Below are positions 19,259-29,075 of a DNA stretch of 61,626 bases, piece by piece. The position numbers and the translations under genes are program-made. The notes under the pieces were generated by a model, which saw nothing but the letters and a program-made list of their open reading frames with translations, did not search any database and had not been told where the DNA came from. The stretch is from positions 1 to 61,626 of the forward strand of contig JACRHP010000016.1 in assembly GCA_016212005.1 (NCBI GenBank). The letters run 5' to 3'. Position 1 is the stretch's first letter, and every line of letters begins with the position of its first letter. The DNA is from Candidatus Omnitrophota bacterium. Lineage in GTDB: Bacteria > Omnitrophota > Gorgyraeia > Zapsychrales > Zapsychraceae.

Positions 19259-20095
19259 TTAAAACCCGGTCATTACCGTCCTGCCTGTGCCCGCGGCGGT
19301 GCCGATCGGTGCGGCAACGGGCTGGATGATGCGCATGGTTTTGGCCAGGAACGTCGGCGGCACGTAAAGGGTGTCGCCTGGCTTCATGGCCAGGTTTTCT
19401 CGCAGGTCTCCTTTGTAGAGCAATTTGTCCACGTTGACCTTGCGGATCAGGGGGGTGCCTGTCTCCGAAGGCGTGATCACGCGTCCGGCGGCCATCTTCG
19501 CGCTTAACAGCGGCAGCCCGGCCTGCACCAGCGCCTCGTGGACCGTGATCGTGTCGCCTTGCATGAAGATCTTGCCGGGGCTGGTCACTTCGCCGATCAC
19601 GTACACGACCTTGCTGTTGTAGCCGACGATCTTCACCATGATCTCCGGGCTGATAATAAAGGGAGAAAGTTTCCGGGTGAGGGCGTCCTTGACCTGGTCT
19701 TTGGTCATCCCTTCCACGCTGACGTCGCCGACAAATTCGTACTGGATGTTACCTTCGTTGTTGATGATAAATTGGCCGCTGACTTCCGGATGGCGCATCA
19801 CGGTGACTTCCAGGACGTCCGTTTTGCCCAGCGTGTAGTGGCTCATCGTTTTGATCGCTTCGGGAATTTCGGTGGTATCTGAAGATTCCTGGGTGCTTTG
19901 CTCGCCGGTCAGTACCTCTCCAGCAACGGGACTGGAAACGTCCTGGGCGGCCTGTTGTTGGACCGGCGGGTTGGCGGCCGTTTCCTGGACCGCGGTGCCG
20001 GCGAAATTCTGGCCGTGGACGACGCCGGCGGCCAGGACCAGCATCCAGGCGCCGGCAAGGCACGTGGAGCAAAGGGTGCGGTAAAAATAGTTCAT
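19259..20095 (-). CDS. polysaccharide export outer membrane protein (Wza-like, SLBB)
   Basis: signal peptide MNYFYRTLCSTCLAGAWMLVLAAG; YTLGKTDVLEVTVMRHPEVSGQFIINNEGNIQYEFVGDV; VIGEVTSPGKI; ATG at 20095 preferred. Confidence 0.88.
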   Translation of the reverse strand: MNYFYRTLCSTCLAGAWMLVLAAGVVHGQNFAGTAVQETAANPPVQQQAAQDVSSPVAGEVLTGEQSTQESSDTTEIPEAIKTMSHYTLGKTDVLEVTVMRHPEVSGQFIINNEGNIQYEFVGDVSVEGMTKDQVKDALTRKLSPFIISPEIMVKIVGYNSKVVYVIGEVTSPGKIFMQGDTITVHEALVQAGLPLLSAKMAAGRVITPSETGTPLIRKVNVDKLLYKGDLRENLAMKPGDTLYVPPTFLAKTMRIIQPVAAPIGTAAGTGRTVMTGF

Positions 20096-20132
20096 TTTCC
20101 TGATCTCCTTTAAAGGTAAACGGATTTTTGAT

Positions 20133-20318
20133 TTAAACTTCAAAGACAGCCTCGTGAAATTCCTTGATCTGTTGCACGTCGCCCGGGTCGTAAACGCGCC
20201 AGCCGCGCCAGTCCCGTTTGGGTTTGCGGATCTTGCCGTTCTTCTCCCAGCGGGCGAGCGTTTTTGAGCTGACGCCAAGCATGCTGGCCACTTCCGTGAT
20301 TGTAAGCCGTTGGTCCAC
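20133..20318 (-). CDS. small MerR/excisionase-type HTH protein
   Basis: VDQRLTITEVASMLGVSSKTLARWEKNGKIRKPKRDWRGWRVYDPGDVQQI; GTG start preceded by ggaggag. Confidence 0.75.
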   Translation of the reverse strand: MDQRLTITEVASMLGVSSKTLARWEKNGKIRKPKRDWRGWRVYDPGDVQQIKEFHEAVFEV

Positions 20319-20380
20319 CTCTTCTCCTCCTTTTCCCTGATTAAAGGTGCGTTGATCCTGACTAACCGCGAATTTGAAAA

Positions 20381-20727
20381 TCAAAATTTTGCGAACCTGT
20401 ACACTCAAGACAAGCAATAACCGTGCCAGACCGGGACTAACTCGGACACATTTTTGGAAGAGTTGCAATGGATTGTTAATTAGTGAGTTACGTAACATTA
20501 TAAAAATGAGTCGTATTTTGTCGGACGATCAGGTAAACGGTGGATGTTTAAATGATTGGACATGTATGTCCTGGACAAACCATGACAGTCGTGGAAGTTA
20601 TGAGCTGTAAACAAGTTAGTGCTGTGTTGAAAATATTGGTCAATTGAGTGTGGAGAAGAATTTGTCCCTGGGTTGGTGATTTTGCCTTTCTCTGGAGGCA
20701 GGGGTAAGAAATTTCTTGCTATTTTTG
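20381..20727. repeat. direct repeat copy 1 (~347 bp)
   Basis: tcaaaattttgcgaacctgtacactcaagac...gaaatttcttgctatttttg near-identical to 26362-26709. Confidence 0.95.
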
Positions 20728-20787
20728 GTATCTGTCCGGCAGTCACAGGGGTTCCCCGGGACGGATACCCTGGGTCCTCCCTGTTCT

Positions 20788-22191
20788 TTATTTTTTAAAA
20801 ATTCCGTAGATGATATTCCCTGTTTCATTCCTGAAAGAAATTTCGGTTTTAAAATTTTTAACGATCAAACCGATCAACTCTTCCTTGGCTTTTAAACACG
20901 CCTCCCTACCCTTCGGCACACAAAACAAAGAGCCACTATCCCAAAAAATAAAATCTGCTTCTCGGATCTTCGATTTCAAATCAAGTATTTTTTCCGCATT
21001 AACAATAGGATAGTACATCAACTGCCCGATTTTGACGTCCGATTGCGCAAACGGTGTTGGATTGGAAATCCAGATTGACCCCGTTATATTTTTGGCATTG
21101 CCTGCAAGATATTGGCGGGACGGATCACGCTGATCGTGGGGAAAACGCATTGTTATTATTCTCAAAAACTGATGCCCTATAAGCGCCGCGAGAAGCACGA
21201 TAAAAAGCCTCCTATAGACCACGGGTTTTCGTTGAATATAACGAAAACTTTGGCATACCCCATCGGCGGATAAAAGATAAAGATATGGAAGGCCCGAAAT
21301 AAAAAAGCGGGGAATATCCGTTGGGAGTCTACCGAATAACGCAAATAAAACAATCCCGAGGGCCACGATGATAAAGCGATGCTTGTTCCATTCCTGCCGG
21401 AACAATAAATAAACGCTGACCGGGACAAAAAGAAAAACAGCGCTTTCAGCTTTAAATAATATTTTCAGGCAAGAAAAGATCCCCTCGTGCCAATGAAACG
21501 GCATCTGGTTATAAATCTTCTTCCCGTCAATAAACGGAACGAATATATTGCCGTAGGTAATAAAAATGAAGACCAAAAACGGAGAGGCTAATAAAACAGA
21601 GCCTAGAATAAACTTTACCCCTTCCCGGGAAAATTTGAACCTCAATCGTTCGATAAAGTTTATTCCGCCTAACAGGGCCATTGGGATCAATTGTGTAAAT
21701 TTCGTAAAAAATGCAATGGCGCCGACGGCTCCAGAAAAAAAATGTTGGTTCTGCAGGAACAAATACACCGCGAAAACTCCTAAAAAAGACGCGGGAATAT
21801 CTGTCAGGATAGAAGTTTCCCAAAAAATACAAGTCGGAGACAAGGCAAGAAATAATGCTGCGAAAAATCCTGTCTGCGAATCATAAACTTTTTTCCCGAT
21901 TAGATAAACAAACAGAATATTTCCCATAGAAAGAACTACCCCCGCCACAGTTCCCCAAAAGACAGGGTCCGCACCACTTTTCCAAATGAGGCCTAAAAAT
22001 AAAGGCCAGGACAACGGACGGAAAGATTCAATCATTCCAATTTGCCCTGACGAAAAAAAATATTTCCCCATCAATAAATAGGCTGACGCATCCCAAACCG
22101 GCGCGTGGGGTTTGACAACGAAAGCCCTCATCAGCAAACCTATAAAAAGAACACCGCAAATTCCAATATTCTTTTTAATGAAAGATTTCAC
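20788..22191 (-). CDS. GT39/ArnT-like membrane glycosyltransferase
   Basis: 467 aa polytopic; VWDASAYLLMGKYFF; FLALSPTCIFWETSILTDIPASFLGVFAVYLF. Confidence 0.8.
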   Translation of the reverse strand: MKSFIKKNIGICGVLFIGLLMRAFVVKPHAPVWDASAYLLMGKYFFSSGQIGMIESFRPLSWPLFLGLIWKSGADPVFWGTVAGVVLSMGNILFVYLIGKKVYDSQTGFFAALFLALSPTCIFWETSILTDIPASFLGVFAVYLFLQNQHFFSGAVGAIAFFTKFTQLIPMALLGGINFIERLRFKFSREGVKFILGSVLLASPFLVFIFITYGNIFVPFIDGKKIYNQMPFHWHEGIFSCLKILFKAESAVFLFVPVSVYLLFRQEWNKHRFIIVALGIVLFALFGRLPTDIPRFFISGLPYLYLLSADGVCQSFRYIQRKPVVYRRLFIVLLAALIGHQFLRIITMRFPHDQRDPSRQYLAGNAKNITGSIWISNPTPFAQSDVKIGQLMYYPIVNAEKILDLKSKIREADFIFWDSGSLFCVPKGREACLKAKEELIGLIVKNFKTEISFRNETGNIIYGIFKK

Positions 22192-23718
22192 TTATGGCCT
22201 TTCATAAAGTTTGATAACTGGAACCCGCTGCTTTTTCCAGCCAACTTTGGAATATACGTCCCGGGAAATGATTTTCGTTAAACGGAACCCATGCTCTGCA
22301 AAATACCGATCTTCCCGCTCAGCCTTTGAAAACGGATAAAAATCCGATGGGTTAGATTCACTCCATAGATCAACTTGTAAGATAATAGGCCCTGAGATCT
22401 GGGCGATCAATTTCTCAAAATCTATTTTATATTGCGGCAACAATACTAGTTGTCCTCCGTATTGACGAAAATTGAGACCACAATAGTATCGCGTGGGCCG
22501 CAAATTACGAGAGATAACCGTCGTCTGTGGACGAACTTTTTGACGGATCCATTGCCCCGCTTCCCCCAATCCTGTGCTCGTTGTAAAACTCATTTTCAGC
22601 AGAACTTCCGTTCTGGGAAAAGTACTCCAACAAACCCCACATAATATAAATATCCCGATGATCTCTAGAACACCTCTCCGCCAGTGATTCCGACTGAGTC
22701 GTTTCAACAACTCCTCCAACCCCAAACCACAAACAATGAGCATAATCGGTAAAACCATCAAACCGTAACGCAACACTTTAACGGGAGGCAGCGAAATCGC
22801 GCTCCAAAAAACAAAGAGAGATACCAATAATAATATTTTATACCGATGGCCCATTTTAATAATAATGTAAAGACCGTAAAGAAACAATGGCAGCAAGTAA
22901 GGAAACATGAGGATGTTAAAAATCTGGCCGATATAATACCAAACAGGCTGTATTTCATGCCCCTCTCCAGTCAATGTTTCGACATTAGGGAGAAAACTTC
23001 CCAATTGAATCCGATTATTAATGAGCAACAATAAAATCACCCCAGAGACAACGACCAACGATATCCGAAGTCTCCTTATCTTTTGAGCCAAAAAATACGG
23101 CCCCGGCAAGGATAAATAATAAATAACGAGAAAGGGGATCACGATGACTCCTGACCATTTAAGTAAAACGGCTAAAGAAGCTACAGCCCCGACATAAAAA
23201 TGGTGTCTGAAATCGTCCGATTCGCCAGCTTTAATCAAAGCGATCAAAAAAAGGTTAAAAACAACCAACTGAGACACATCAATGTAAAGCTGATCGGCTT
23301 GTAATAAATAAACATAATTAAAATTGAGGAGGATGGCTGCGACAAGACCAACGAACCGACTACTGATCAGCGACCCTAGGATATAGATCGTCAAAATTCC
23401 CAATAGGCTGATGAGCAAAGCGATCATCCGATACACGACAACAGGATCAGAAAAAGCATTGCCTATCGATAAGATCAACGGGAAAAAGGGCGGATGATAT
23501 TCAATAATTTCTCTCGAAAGAATAATGGAAGGTTGATAAAAAATCCTCTGGGCACACCAGGCATAAAGCGCTTCATCCGACCCCATCATTTCGGTAAAGA
23601 GATACGGCAGACGGATGACGCACGCTATCACAACATTCAAAATGAAAATCCATCCATAAAGGCCAGGAAAGAACGTATACGTTTTTTCCTCATCCACGTT
23701 CTTCAACCGGATCTCCAT
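22192..23718 (-). CDS. GT39/ArnT-like membrane glycosyltransferase
   Basis: MGSDEALYAWCAQRIF...IIEYHPPFFPLILSIG; paralogous to next upstream gene. Confidence 0.85.
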   Translation of the reverse strand: MEIRLKNVDEEKTYTFFPGLYGWIFILNVVIACVIRLPYLFTEMMGSDEALYAWCAQRIFYQPSIILSREIIEYHPPFFPLILSIGNAFSDPVVVYRMIALLISLLGILTIYILGSLISSRFVGLVAAILLNFNYVYLLQADQLYIDVSQLVVFNLFLIALIKAGESDDFRHHFYVGAVASLAVLLKWSGVIVIPFLVIYYLSLPGPYFLAQKIRRLRISLVVVSGVILLLLINNRIQLGSFLPNVETLTGEGHEIQPVWYYIGQIFNILMFPYLLPLFLYGLYIIIKMGHRYKILLLVSLFVFWSAISLPPVKVLRYGLMVLPIMLIVCGLGLEELLKRLSRNHWRRGVLEIIGIFILCGVCWSTFPRTEVLLKMSFTTSTGLGEAGQWIRQKVRPQTTVISRNLRPTRYYCGLNFRQYGGQLVLLPQYKIDFEKLIAQISGPIILQVDLWSESNPSDFYPFSKAEREDRYFAEHGFRLTKIISRDVYSKVGWKKQRVPVIKLYERP

Positions 23719-23733
23719 TCCTTTTCATTGGGA

Positions 23734-25245
23734 TCAACGCTCAAAAATCCATAAAACCGGCAAGATCTCTTTCTTCTGATTGATCGTCAATAGTTCTTTC
23801 TTAACTTCTTTCCGGAGTTTAAAACCAAGACCTTCGAGATATTTCTGTTTTTCCTCTGTAAAAGGAAAAATCCATGGGGGCAGGGCCCAATCCCAACGTC
23901 CCAGTTCAACAAAGATCGGCTCTTTCACTTTCCCCAAAAATCCTTCAAACTCATCCTGGTTTTTCGGGAATTCCCGAAGACGGCCACCAAATTCTTTAAA
24001 ATTAATACCCGAATAATATCTAATCTCCCGTCTGGAACTGCTAATAATCCATGCGTCTTCCGAAGGGACCGCTTTGATCCACTCCGCCGCTTCTTTATAT
24101 CCACCAAACCCACTATTAAGCCCACCCTCTACCAACATGACCAGACGTGGGAATGATTGCCAATAAAAAAATAGAAATAACAAAATCGAAAACAATCTCG
24201 CCTTTTCAATTCGCAATGAACTTTTAAAAATCTTTTCAAGGAAGGTTTCAACACCAATGCCGGCAATCAAAAGACAACAGGGAAGGATCGGTAAGGCATA
24301 TCGCGATTCTTTCTCTGCTGTTAAAGATATCCCGATTAAAAAGACGGCAAACCAGGTCAACAACAAAACATCTTTTATCGCCTTCTTTTTTACGCAAATA
24401 TAGAAACCATAAACAAAGAAAGGCAATATTTGCCAAAGAATAAGAATATTATGAATTTTACCAATGTAATACCAGATCGGCTTGGGTTTACCAACCCCTT
24501 TTAAAGCGGAAATATCCGGGAGAAAGCTCCCCATCTGAACAAGATTATTAATTAATAGAAGTAGACATGTCCCTAGGATGATCGATAATGGAATTAATAA
24601 TTTTTTTGCCCTTGCGCCCCAAGATAGCTCCCGGAAAGCTAAAAGGTAGAACGAAATAATAAATGGGATGACAAGCACACCAGACCATTTTAACAAAATA
24701 ACAGCTGCCCCCATTAGCCCTACATAGCCATCGTAGCGCCTGGGATTTGTTTCAGAAATGTTCAGCAAGGCCAACGCAAGGAAACAGAAGAACACAGCCA
24801 GCGGACTGTCGATCAAAATGTACGTTGAACTGTTTAAATAGAAATAGTTAAACGACAACGACATTGTGGCAAAAAGGCCTAAAAATCGACTACTGATTCT
24901 GAGCCCCAAAAAATAAATCGCCACGATCCCGATGATGTTGATAATAACCGAAACCATATGGCATGCGAATTCCGGCGGGGAAGCAAAGAAATGTCCAATA
25001 GCTAACAAGATGGAAAACAACGGTGGGTGAAACTGGATTATCTCTTTCGAGAATGCCAGATGGAAATTTTGAAAGATCCTTAATCCTGACCAGGCATACA
25101 ACGCCTCGTCAGGCCACAATCTATCAGGACGAAGAAAATTCCATCTAACCAGCGTCGCAACGATAAGGATTAATCCAAACAGCCCATGATAGCCAAATCG
25201 AGCCCAAACATCACTCCTTTCTTGTGTTTCGTTTGGAATATTCAT
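23734..25245 (-). CDS. GT39/ArnT-like membrane glycosyltransferase
   Basis: LWPDEALYAWSGLRIFQNF...IIQFHPPLFSILLAIGHFF. Confidence 0.85.
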   Translation of the reverse strand: MNIPNETQERSDVWARFGYHGLFGLILIVATLVRWNFLRPDRLWPDEALYAWSGLRIFQNFHLAFSKEIIQFHPPLFSILLAIGHFFASPPEFACHMVSVIINIIGIVAIYFLGLRISSRFLGLFATMSLSFNYFYLNSSTYILIDSPLAVFFCFLALALLNISETNPRRYDGYVGLMGAAVILLKWSGVLVIPFIISFYLLAFRELSWGARAKKLLIPLSIILGTCLLLLINNLVQMGSFLPDISALKGVGKPKPIWYYIGKIHNILILWQILPFFVYGFYICVKKKAIKDVLLLTWFAVFLIGISLTAEKESRYALPILPCCLLIAGIGVETFLEKIFKSSLRIEKARLFSILLFLFFYWQSFPRLVMLVEGGLNSGFGGYKEAAEWIKAVPSEDAWIISSSRREIRYYSGINFKEFGGRLREFPKNQDEFEGFLGKVKEPIFVELGRWDWALPPWIFPFTEEKQKYLEGLGFKLRKEVKKELLTINQKKEILPVLWIFER

Positions 25246-25672
25246 CGCCTTTTAATTTATGAACTCTGTTTTGAAGAAGAAGTCTCTTACCCTCACGTAT
25301 TAAAAGCAATTATATCCCACGCGACTATTTGATTTGCCAGCCGATGTGCCAATGATAGCAAAGGACACTTCCCCCAGCAACCAATTTTCGATTTTTGATT
25401 ACTGTTCAGTGAAATTTTTCGATGGCTTTAAAATTAACTTGAATGCCAAAATTCTTTTGTATCCACATCCTTAATCGTCAAGCAGCCCATGTGTCCAGCG
25501 TGATTCTATGAACTTGCTGAGCTTGTATCAACAGTGCCATATCCCAAAATAATGCAGCTTTATGTGTTTCCTCAACAAAGCGATCTGAATAAAAACCAGC
25601 GTGAACAAAAGCGTTAGTCCAATTCAGTTTTCTCCTTCTGCGGGATAGTAGAACGTGGAAATTTCTTCGACG

Positions 25673-26361
25673 TTAATAACTGCCGGGTTGCCAGCGGTCG
25701 GGCAGAAGTTCGTGAAGCCGCGAGGCAGGATGAGATTGGATGCGTTGCAGAACGTCTTTCAGATACAACCAGGTGTTGATCTTGTTTTTACGACACGTGG
25801 TGCAAAAGGTCATGAGAACAACGGCCGTGTGTCCGCCCGTCTCGCTACCGACGAATAACCAGTTTTTACGGCCCAGCGAGATCGGTCGGATGGCGTTCTC
25901 CGCGAGATTGTTGTCGATCTGGATGCGGCCGTCCTGCAAATAGACGTTAAGTTCTTTCCATATCCCCAGCGAATATCCGATCGCCTGACGCATCGGTGAT
26001 TGCGGCAAATGCGCGGCCAGGCTGGCTTCCAGCCAAGGCTTGATTTTCTTCTCGATGATCGGTGCGGCGTCCCGTTGCCGTACTGTCCGTTTTATTTCCG
26101 GCGGGTCATGCTTGATCCCGGCTTCAATTTTGTAGAGCATGGCGATCAATGTCAATATCTCCATGGCCGCCCGCGGCGCCGAATCTTGCGCCTTGATAAA
26201 ATATCTGCGGGCATGCGCCCAGCAGCCCGAGTTGACAATGCCCGGCGGGCTTTTGTCGACGGGTTTGAACAGCCTGTTATACCCAGCGAACGCATCCGAA
26301 ACAAGGGTCCCGCGGTATCCTTAGAAGAATTCCTCCGGCCCGCCACTGCTGCGATCCAGTG
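25673..26361 (-). pseudogene. 5'-truncated, degraded IS66-family transposase
   Basis: SGGPEEFF*GYRGTLVSDAFAGYNRLFKPVDKSPPGIVNSGCWAHARRYFIKAQ...NNLAENAIRPISLGRKNWLFVGSETGGHTA; in-frame stop; cut at repeat boundary. Confidence 0.88.
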
Positions 26362-26709
26362 TCAAAATTTTGCGAACCTGTACACTCAAGACAAGCAATA
26401 ACCGTGCCAGACCGGGACTAACTCGGACACATTTTTGGAAGAGTTGCAATTCATTGTTAATTAGTGAGTTACGTAACATTATAAAAATGAGTCGTATTTT
26501 GTCGGACGATCAGGTAAACGGTGGATGTTTAAATGATTGGACATGTATGTCCTGGACAAACCATGACAGTCGCGGAAGTTATGAGCTGTAAACAAGTTAG
26601 TGCTGTGTTGAAAATATTGGTCAATTGAGTGTGGAGAAGAATTTGTCCCTGGGTTGGTGGTTTTGCCTTTCTCTGGAAGGCAGGGGCAAGAAATTTCTTG
26701 CTATTTTTG
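26362..26709. repeat. direct repeat copy 2 (~348 bp), upstream of rpoN
   Basis: near-identical to 20381-20727. Confidence 0.95.
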
Positions 26710-26732
26710 AATCATGTGGTATGCTTCTTGCT

Positions 26733-28124
26733 ATGTCAACGCAGCTTCTCCCCCGGCAAATCCAGAAACCCATCCTTGCTCCTGTCATGCAGCAGTCCAT
26801 CGAGGTGTTGTTGTTGAATTTGACCGAATTGAACCTCGCCATTGAGCAGGAGATGCAGAACAATCCGCTGCTGGAAATTAATGAGGAAGCGACACTCAGC
26901 CGGGAACGTTCGCTGGAGGAGATCACCGCATCGGTCAACGAACTGCTGCGCCACGCCCCCTCACCCGGCCACGCCCAGCATTTTACGGATGACGACATCC
27001 TTGAAGAAAGACCGGTCAAAACCGAGAGTAGTCTTGAAGACATTTTATTGCGGCAGCTGCGCGTCGAGTTGAATGACCCGCTGGATATCAGGATCGGCGA
27101 GTATCTGATCGGGAACCTCGATGAGGACGGCTACTTAAAGACGACCTGCGCGGAAGTCTCGTTCCTGCTGGGGGTCCAGGATGCCGGCCGTGTTGAAAAG
27201 GTCCTGTCCCTCATCCAGGGGTTCGAGCCGGCCGGTATCGCCTCACGGGACCTGCGCGAATGTCTTTTAACGCAGATCAGATCCGGTGTCCATCCCCGGA
27301 AAGAACTTCTTGTCAGGATCATCGCGGAACATCTGGAAGATCTGGGGCACAAACGTTTCCAGCAGATCGCCCGGAAGATGGCCATGCCCGTGGAGGAGAT
27401 CAAAAAACTGGCCGGTATGATCGCCGCCCTGGAACCAAAACCCGCCCGCAATTACCGGCCCGTGCGGTCTTCCATCTATATTTATCCGGACGTGGTTATC
27501 CGGGAAGACAAAGAGAACGGTTACCGCGTGGAAGTCAGCCGTGAAGGGGTCCCGCAGCTGCGGATCAACGCCTATTACCGGAACCTGTTAAAACGCGCGG
27601 ACCTCAACGACCGTGACCGTGAATTTATCCTCGAGAAATTCCGCAACGCCGTGAATTTCATCAAAAGCGTCGAACAGCGCGGCCAGACGATGCGCCGGAT
27701 CGCCGGGTATCTCCTGGAAAGACAGAAGGCATTTTTCGAAGAGGGCGGCCCCCTGGTCCCGATGATCCTCAAGGACGTCGCGCAGGCCATCGGCCGCAAC
27801 GAATCGACCGTCAGCCGTGCCATCCATAATAAATTCATCGATACCCCCCGCGGGATCTTCTCGATAAAATTTTTCTTTTCCCAGGGGATCCCGGCAACCG
27901 CCGGCAGCGATGCCGCGTCCGCGGCACCGCACGGGTTTGTCGCCTCGCGCAGCGTCAAGGACGAGATCCATAACCTCATCACCTCCGAGGACAAGCGGTC
28001 TCCTCTTTCCGACCAGGACATCCATCTGTATCTTATGCGCCGGGACATGCAGATCGCCCGCCGGACCATCAGCAAATACCGCCAGGCGTTGCGTATCCTG
28101 CCATCGAACCTCCGGAAAGTTTAG
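26733..28124 (+). CDS. rpoN: RNA polymerase sigma-54 factor
   Basis: STQLLPRQIQKPILAPVMQQSIEVLLLNLTEL...MQNNPLLE; core-binding region; DVAQAIGRNESTVSRAIHNKFIDTPRGIFSIKFFFSQ; RRTISKYRQALRI; alternative ATG at 26721. Confidence 0.95.
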   Translation: MSTQLLPRQIQKPILAPVMQQSIEVLLLNLTELNLAIEQEMQNNPLLEINEEATLSRERSLEEITASVNELLRHAPSPGHAQHFTDDDILEERPVKTESSLEDILLRQLRVELNDPLDIRIGEYLIGNLDEDGYLKTTCAEVSFLLGVQDAGRVEKVLSLIQGFEPAGIASRDLRECLLTQIRSGVHPRKELLVRIIAEHLEDLGHKRFQQIARKMAMPVEEIKKLAGMIAALEPKPARNYRPVRSSIYIYPDVVIREDKENGYRVEVSREGVPQLRINAYYRNLLKRADLNDRDREFILEKFRNAVNFIKSVEQRGQTMRRIAGYLLERQKAFFEEGGPLVPMILKDVAQAIGRNESTVSRAIHNKFIDTPRGIFSIKFFFSQGIPATAGSDAASAAPHGFVASRSVKDEIHNLITSEDKRSPLSDQDIHLYLMRRDMQIARRTISKYRQALRILPSNLRKV

Positions 28125-28133
28125 CTCACGCCT

Positions 28134-29075
28134 ATGCCGCCTAAAATCAGCGTTATCATGCCCACCTATAATTGCGCCGCGACCATCGCCGCAGCGCTCG
28201 ATTCCATCTTTAACCAGCAGTACCGCGATCTTGAGGTCATCGTCGTTGATGACGGTTCAACGGACAATACCAAAGACGTCCTTAAGGCCTACGGCGACCG
28301 GATACGGTATTTTTATAAAGATAACAGCGGGGCGGTCCGCTCCCGGCTTTTCGGCCTTCGCCAGGCCTCGGGGGAATATATCGCCTTGCTGGATGCCGAT
28401 GACCTCTGGATGCCCGACAAGCTTGGTCTTCAGGCGCTGATCCTGGACACCTGCAAAGATATTGATTTTCTATTCGCGGATTTTCAGGATTTCAACGCCA
28501 AGGAATTTTCGCCAAAGTCGTGCTTTGACGGCAGCAAGGTTTTCCGGAAAATACCCGCGCGGCCTGTTTCCCCGGAGCATCCTTATTGCAAGGTTTTCAC
28601 CAGGGACATTATGTATGATTATTTGCAGGGCAATTTCATCCTTCCCTCCACCCTGCTGATGCGAAAGACAACGTGTGTTGAACTGGGCATGTTTACGGAT
28701 GACCCCGCCATCCGCGAACAGTACGAATTTTCCTTGCGGGCGTTGCACCGGCTTAAAATGGCGTTTATTGACCGGGTGTTGGTCCACCGCCGCTTCCGCG
28801 GGAGCAACCTCACCAAAAACGCCACGCTCTGGCATGAGCGCACGGTCGTTCTCTGTCAAAAGGCCCTGCCGTATCCCTGGCTGGACCAACGCTGCAAGAA
28901 TTTTCTGACAACGCTCATGCGGCAAAGTTATTACAAGCTGGGTGCGGACCAATTTAAAAAGGGTAACGTTTTGGAAGCGAGAAAATTACTGCGGCAATCG
29001 TTAAGTAAAAATTTTAGTCAATGGCGTGCGAAACTGCTTTATCTGCTCACCTTTTTTATGCCTTCGCGGTCTTGA
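28134..29075 (+). CDS. glycosyltransferase family 2
   Basis: KISVIMPTYNCAATIAAALDSIFNQQYRDLEVIVVDDGSTDNTKDV...EYIALLDADDLW. Confidence 0.92.
   Translation: MPPKISVIMPTYNCAATIAAALDSIFNQQYRDLEVIVVDDGSTDNTKDVLKAYGDRIRYFYKDNSGAVRSRLFGLRQASGEYIALLDADDLWMPDKLGLQALILDTCKDIDFLFADFQDFNAKEFSPKSCFDGSKVFRKIPARPVSPEHPYCKVFTRDIMYDYLQGNFILPSTLLMRKTTCVELGMFTDDPAIREQYEFSLRALHRLKMAFIDRVLVHRRFRGSNLTKNATLWHERTVVLCQKALPYPWLDQRCKNFLTTLMRQSYYKLGADQFKKGNVLEARKLLRQSLSKNFSQWRAKLLYLLTFFMPSRS

Noticed and set aside
20381-20727. Sigma-54 promoter (ttggaagagttgca) in the repeat
   Set aside because: GG to GC spacing is 7 nt rather than the required 10 nt.
20374-26591. 73-78 aa ORFs inside the two direct repeats (TCTLKTSNNRARPGLTRTHFWKSCN...)
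   Set aside because: The reading frame is present only because the repeat is duplicated; no recognisable domain or clear ribosome-binding site, and more likely leader DNA of rpoN.
26625-26732. N-terminal extension of rpoN (MSVEKNLSLGWWFCLSLEGRGKKFLAIFESCG)
   Set aside because: It is encoded by the direct repeat and precedes the conserved sigma-54 N-terminus; internal ATG at 26721 or 26733 is more likely.
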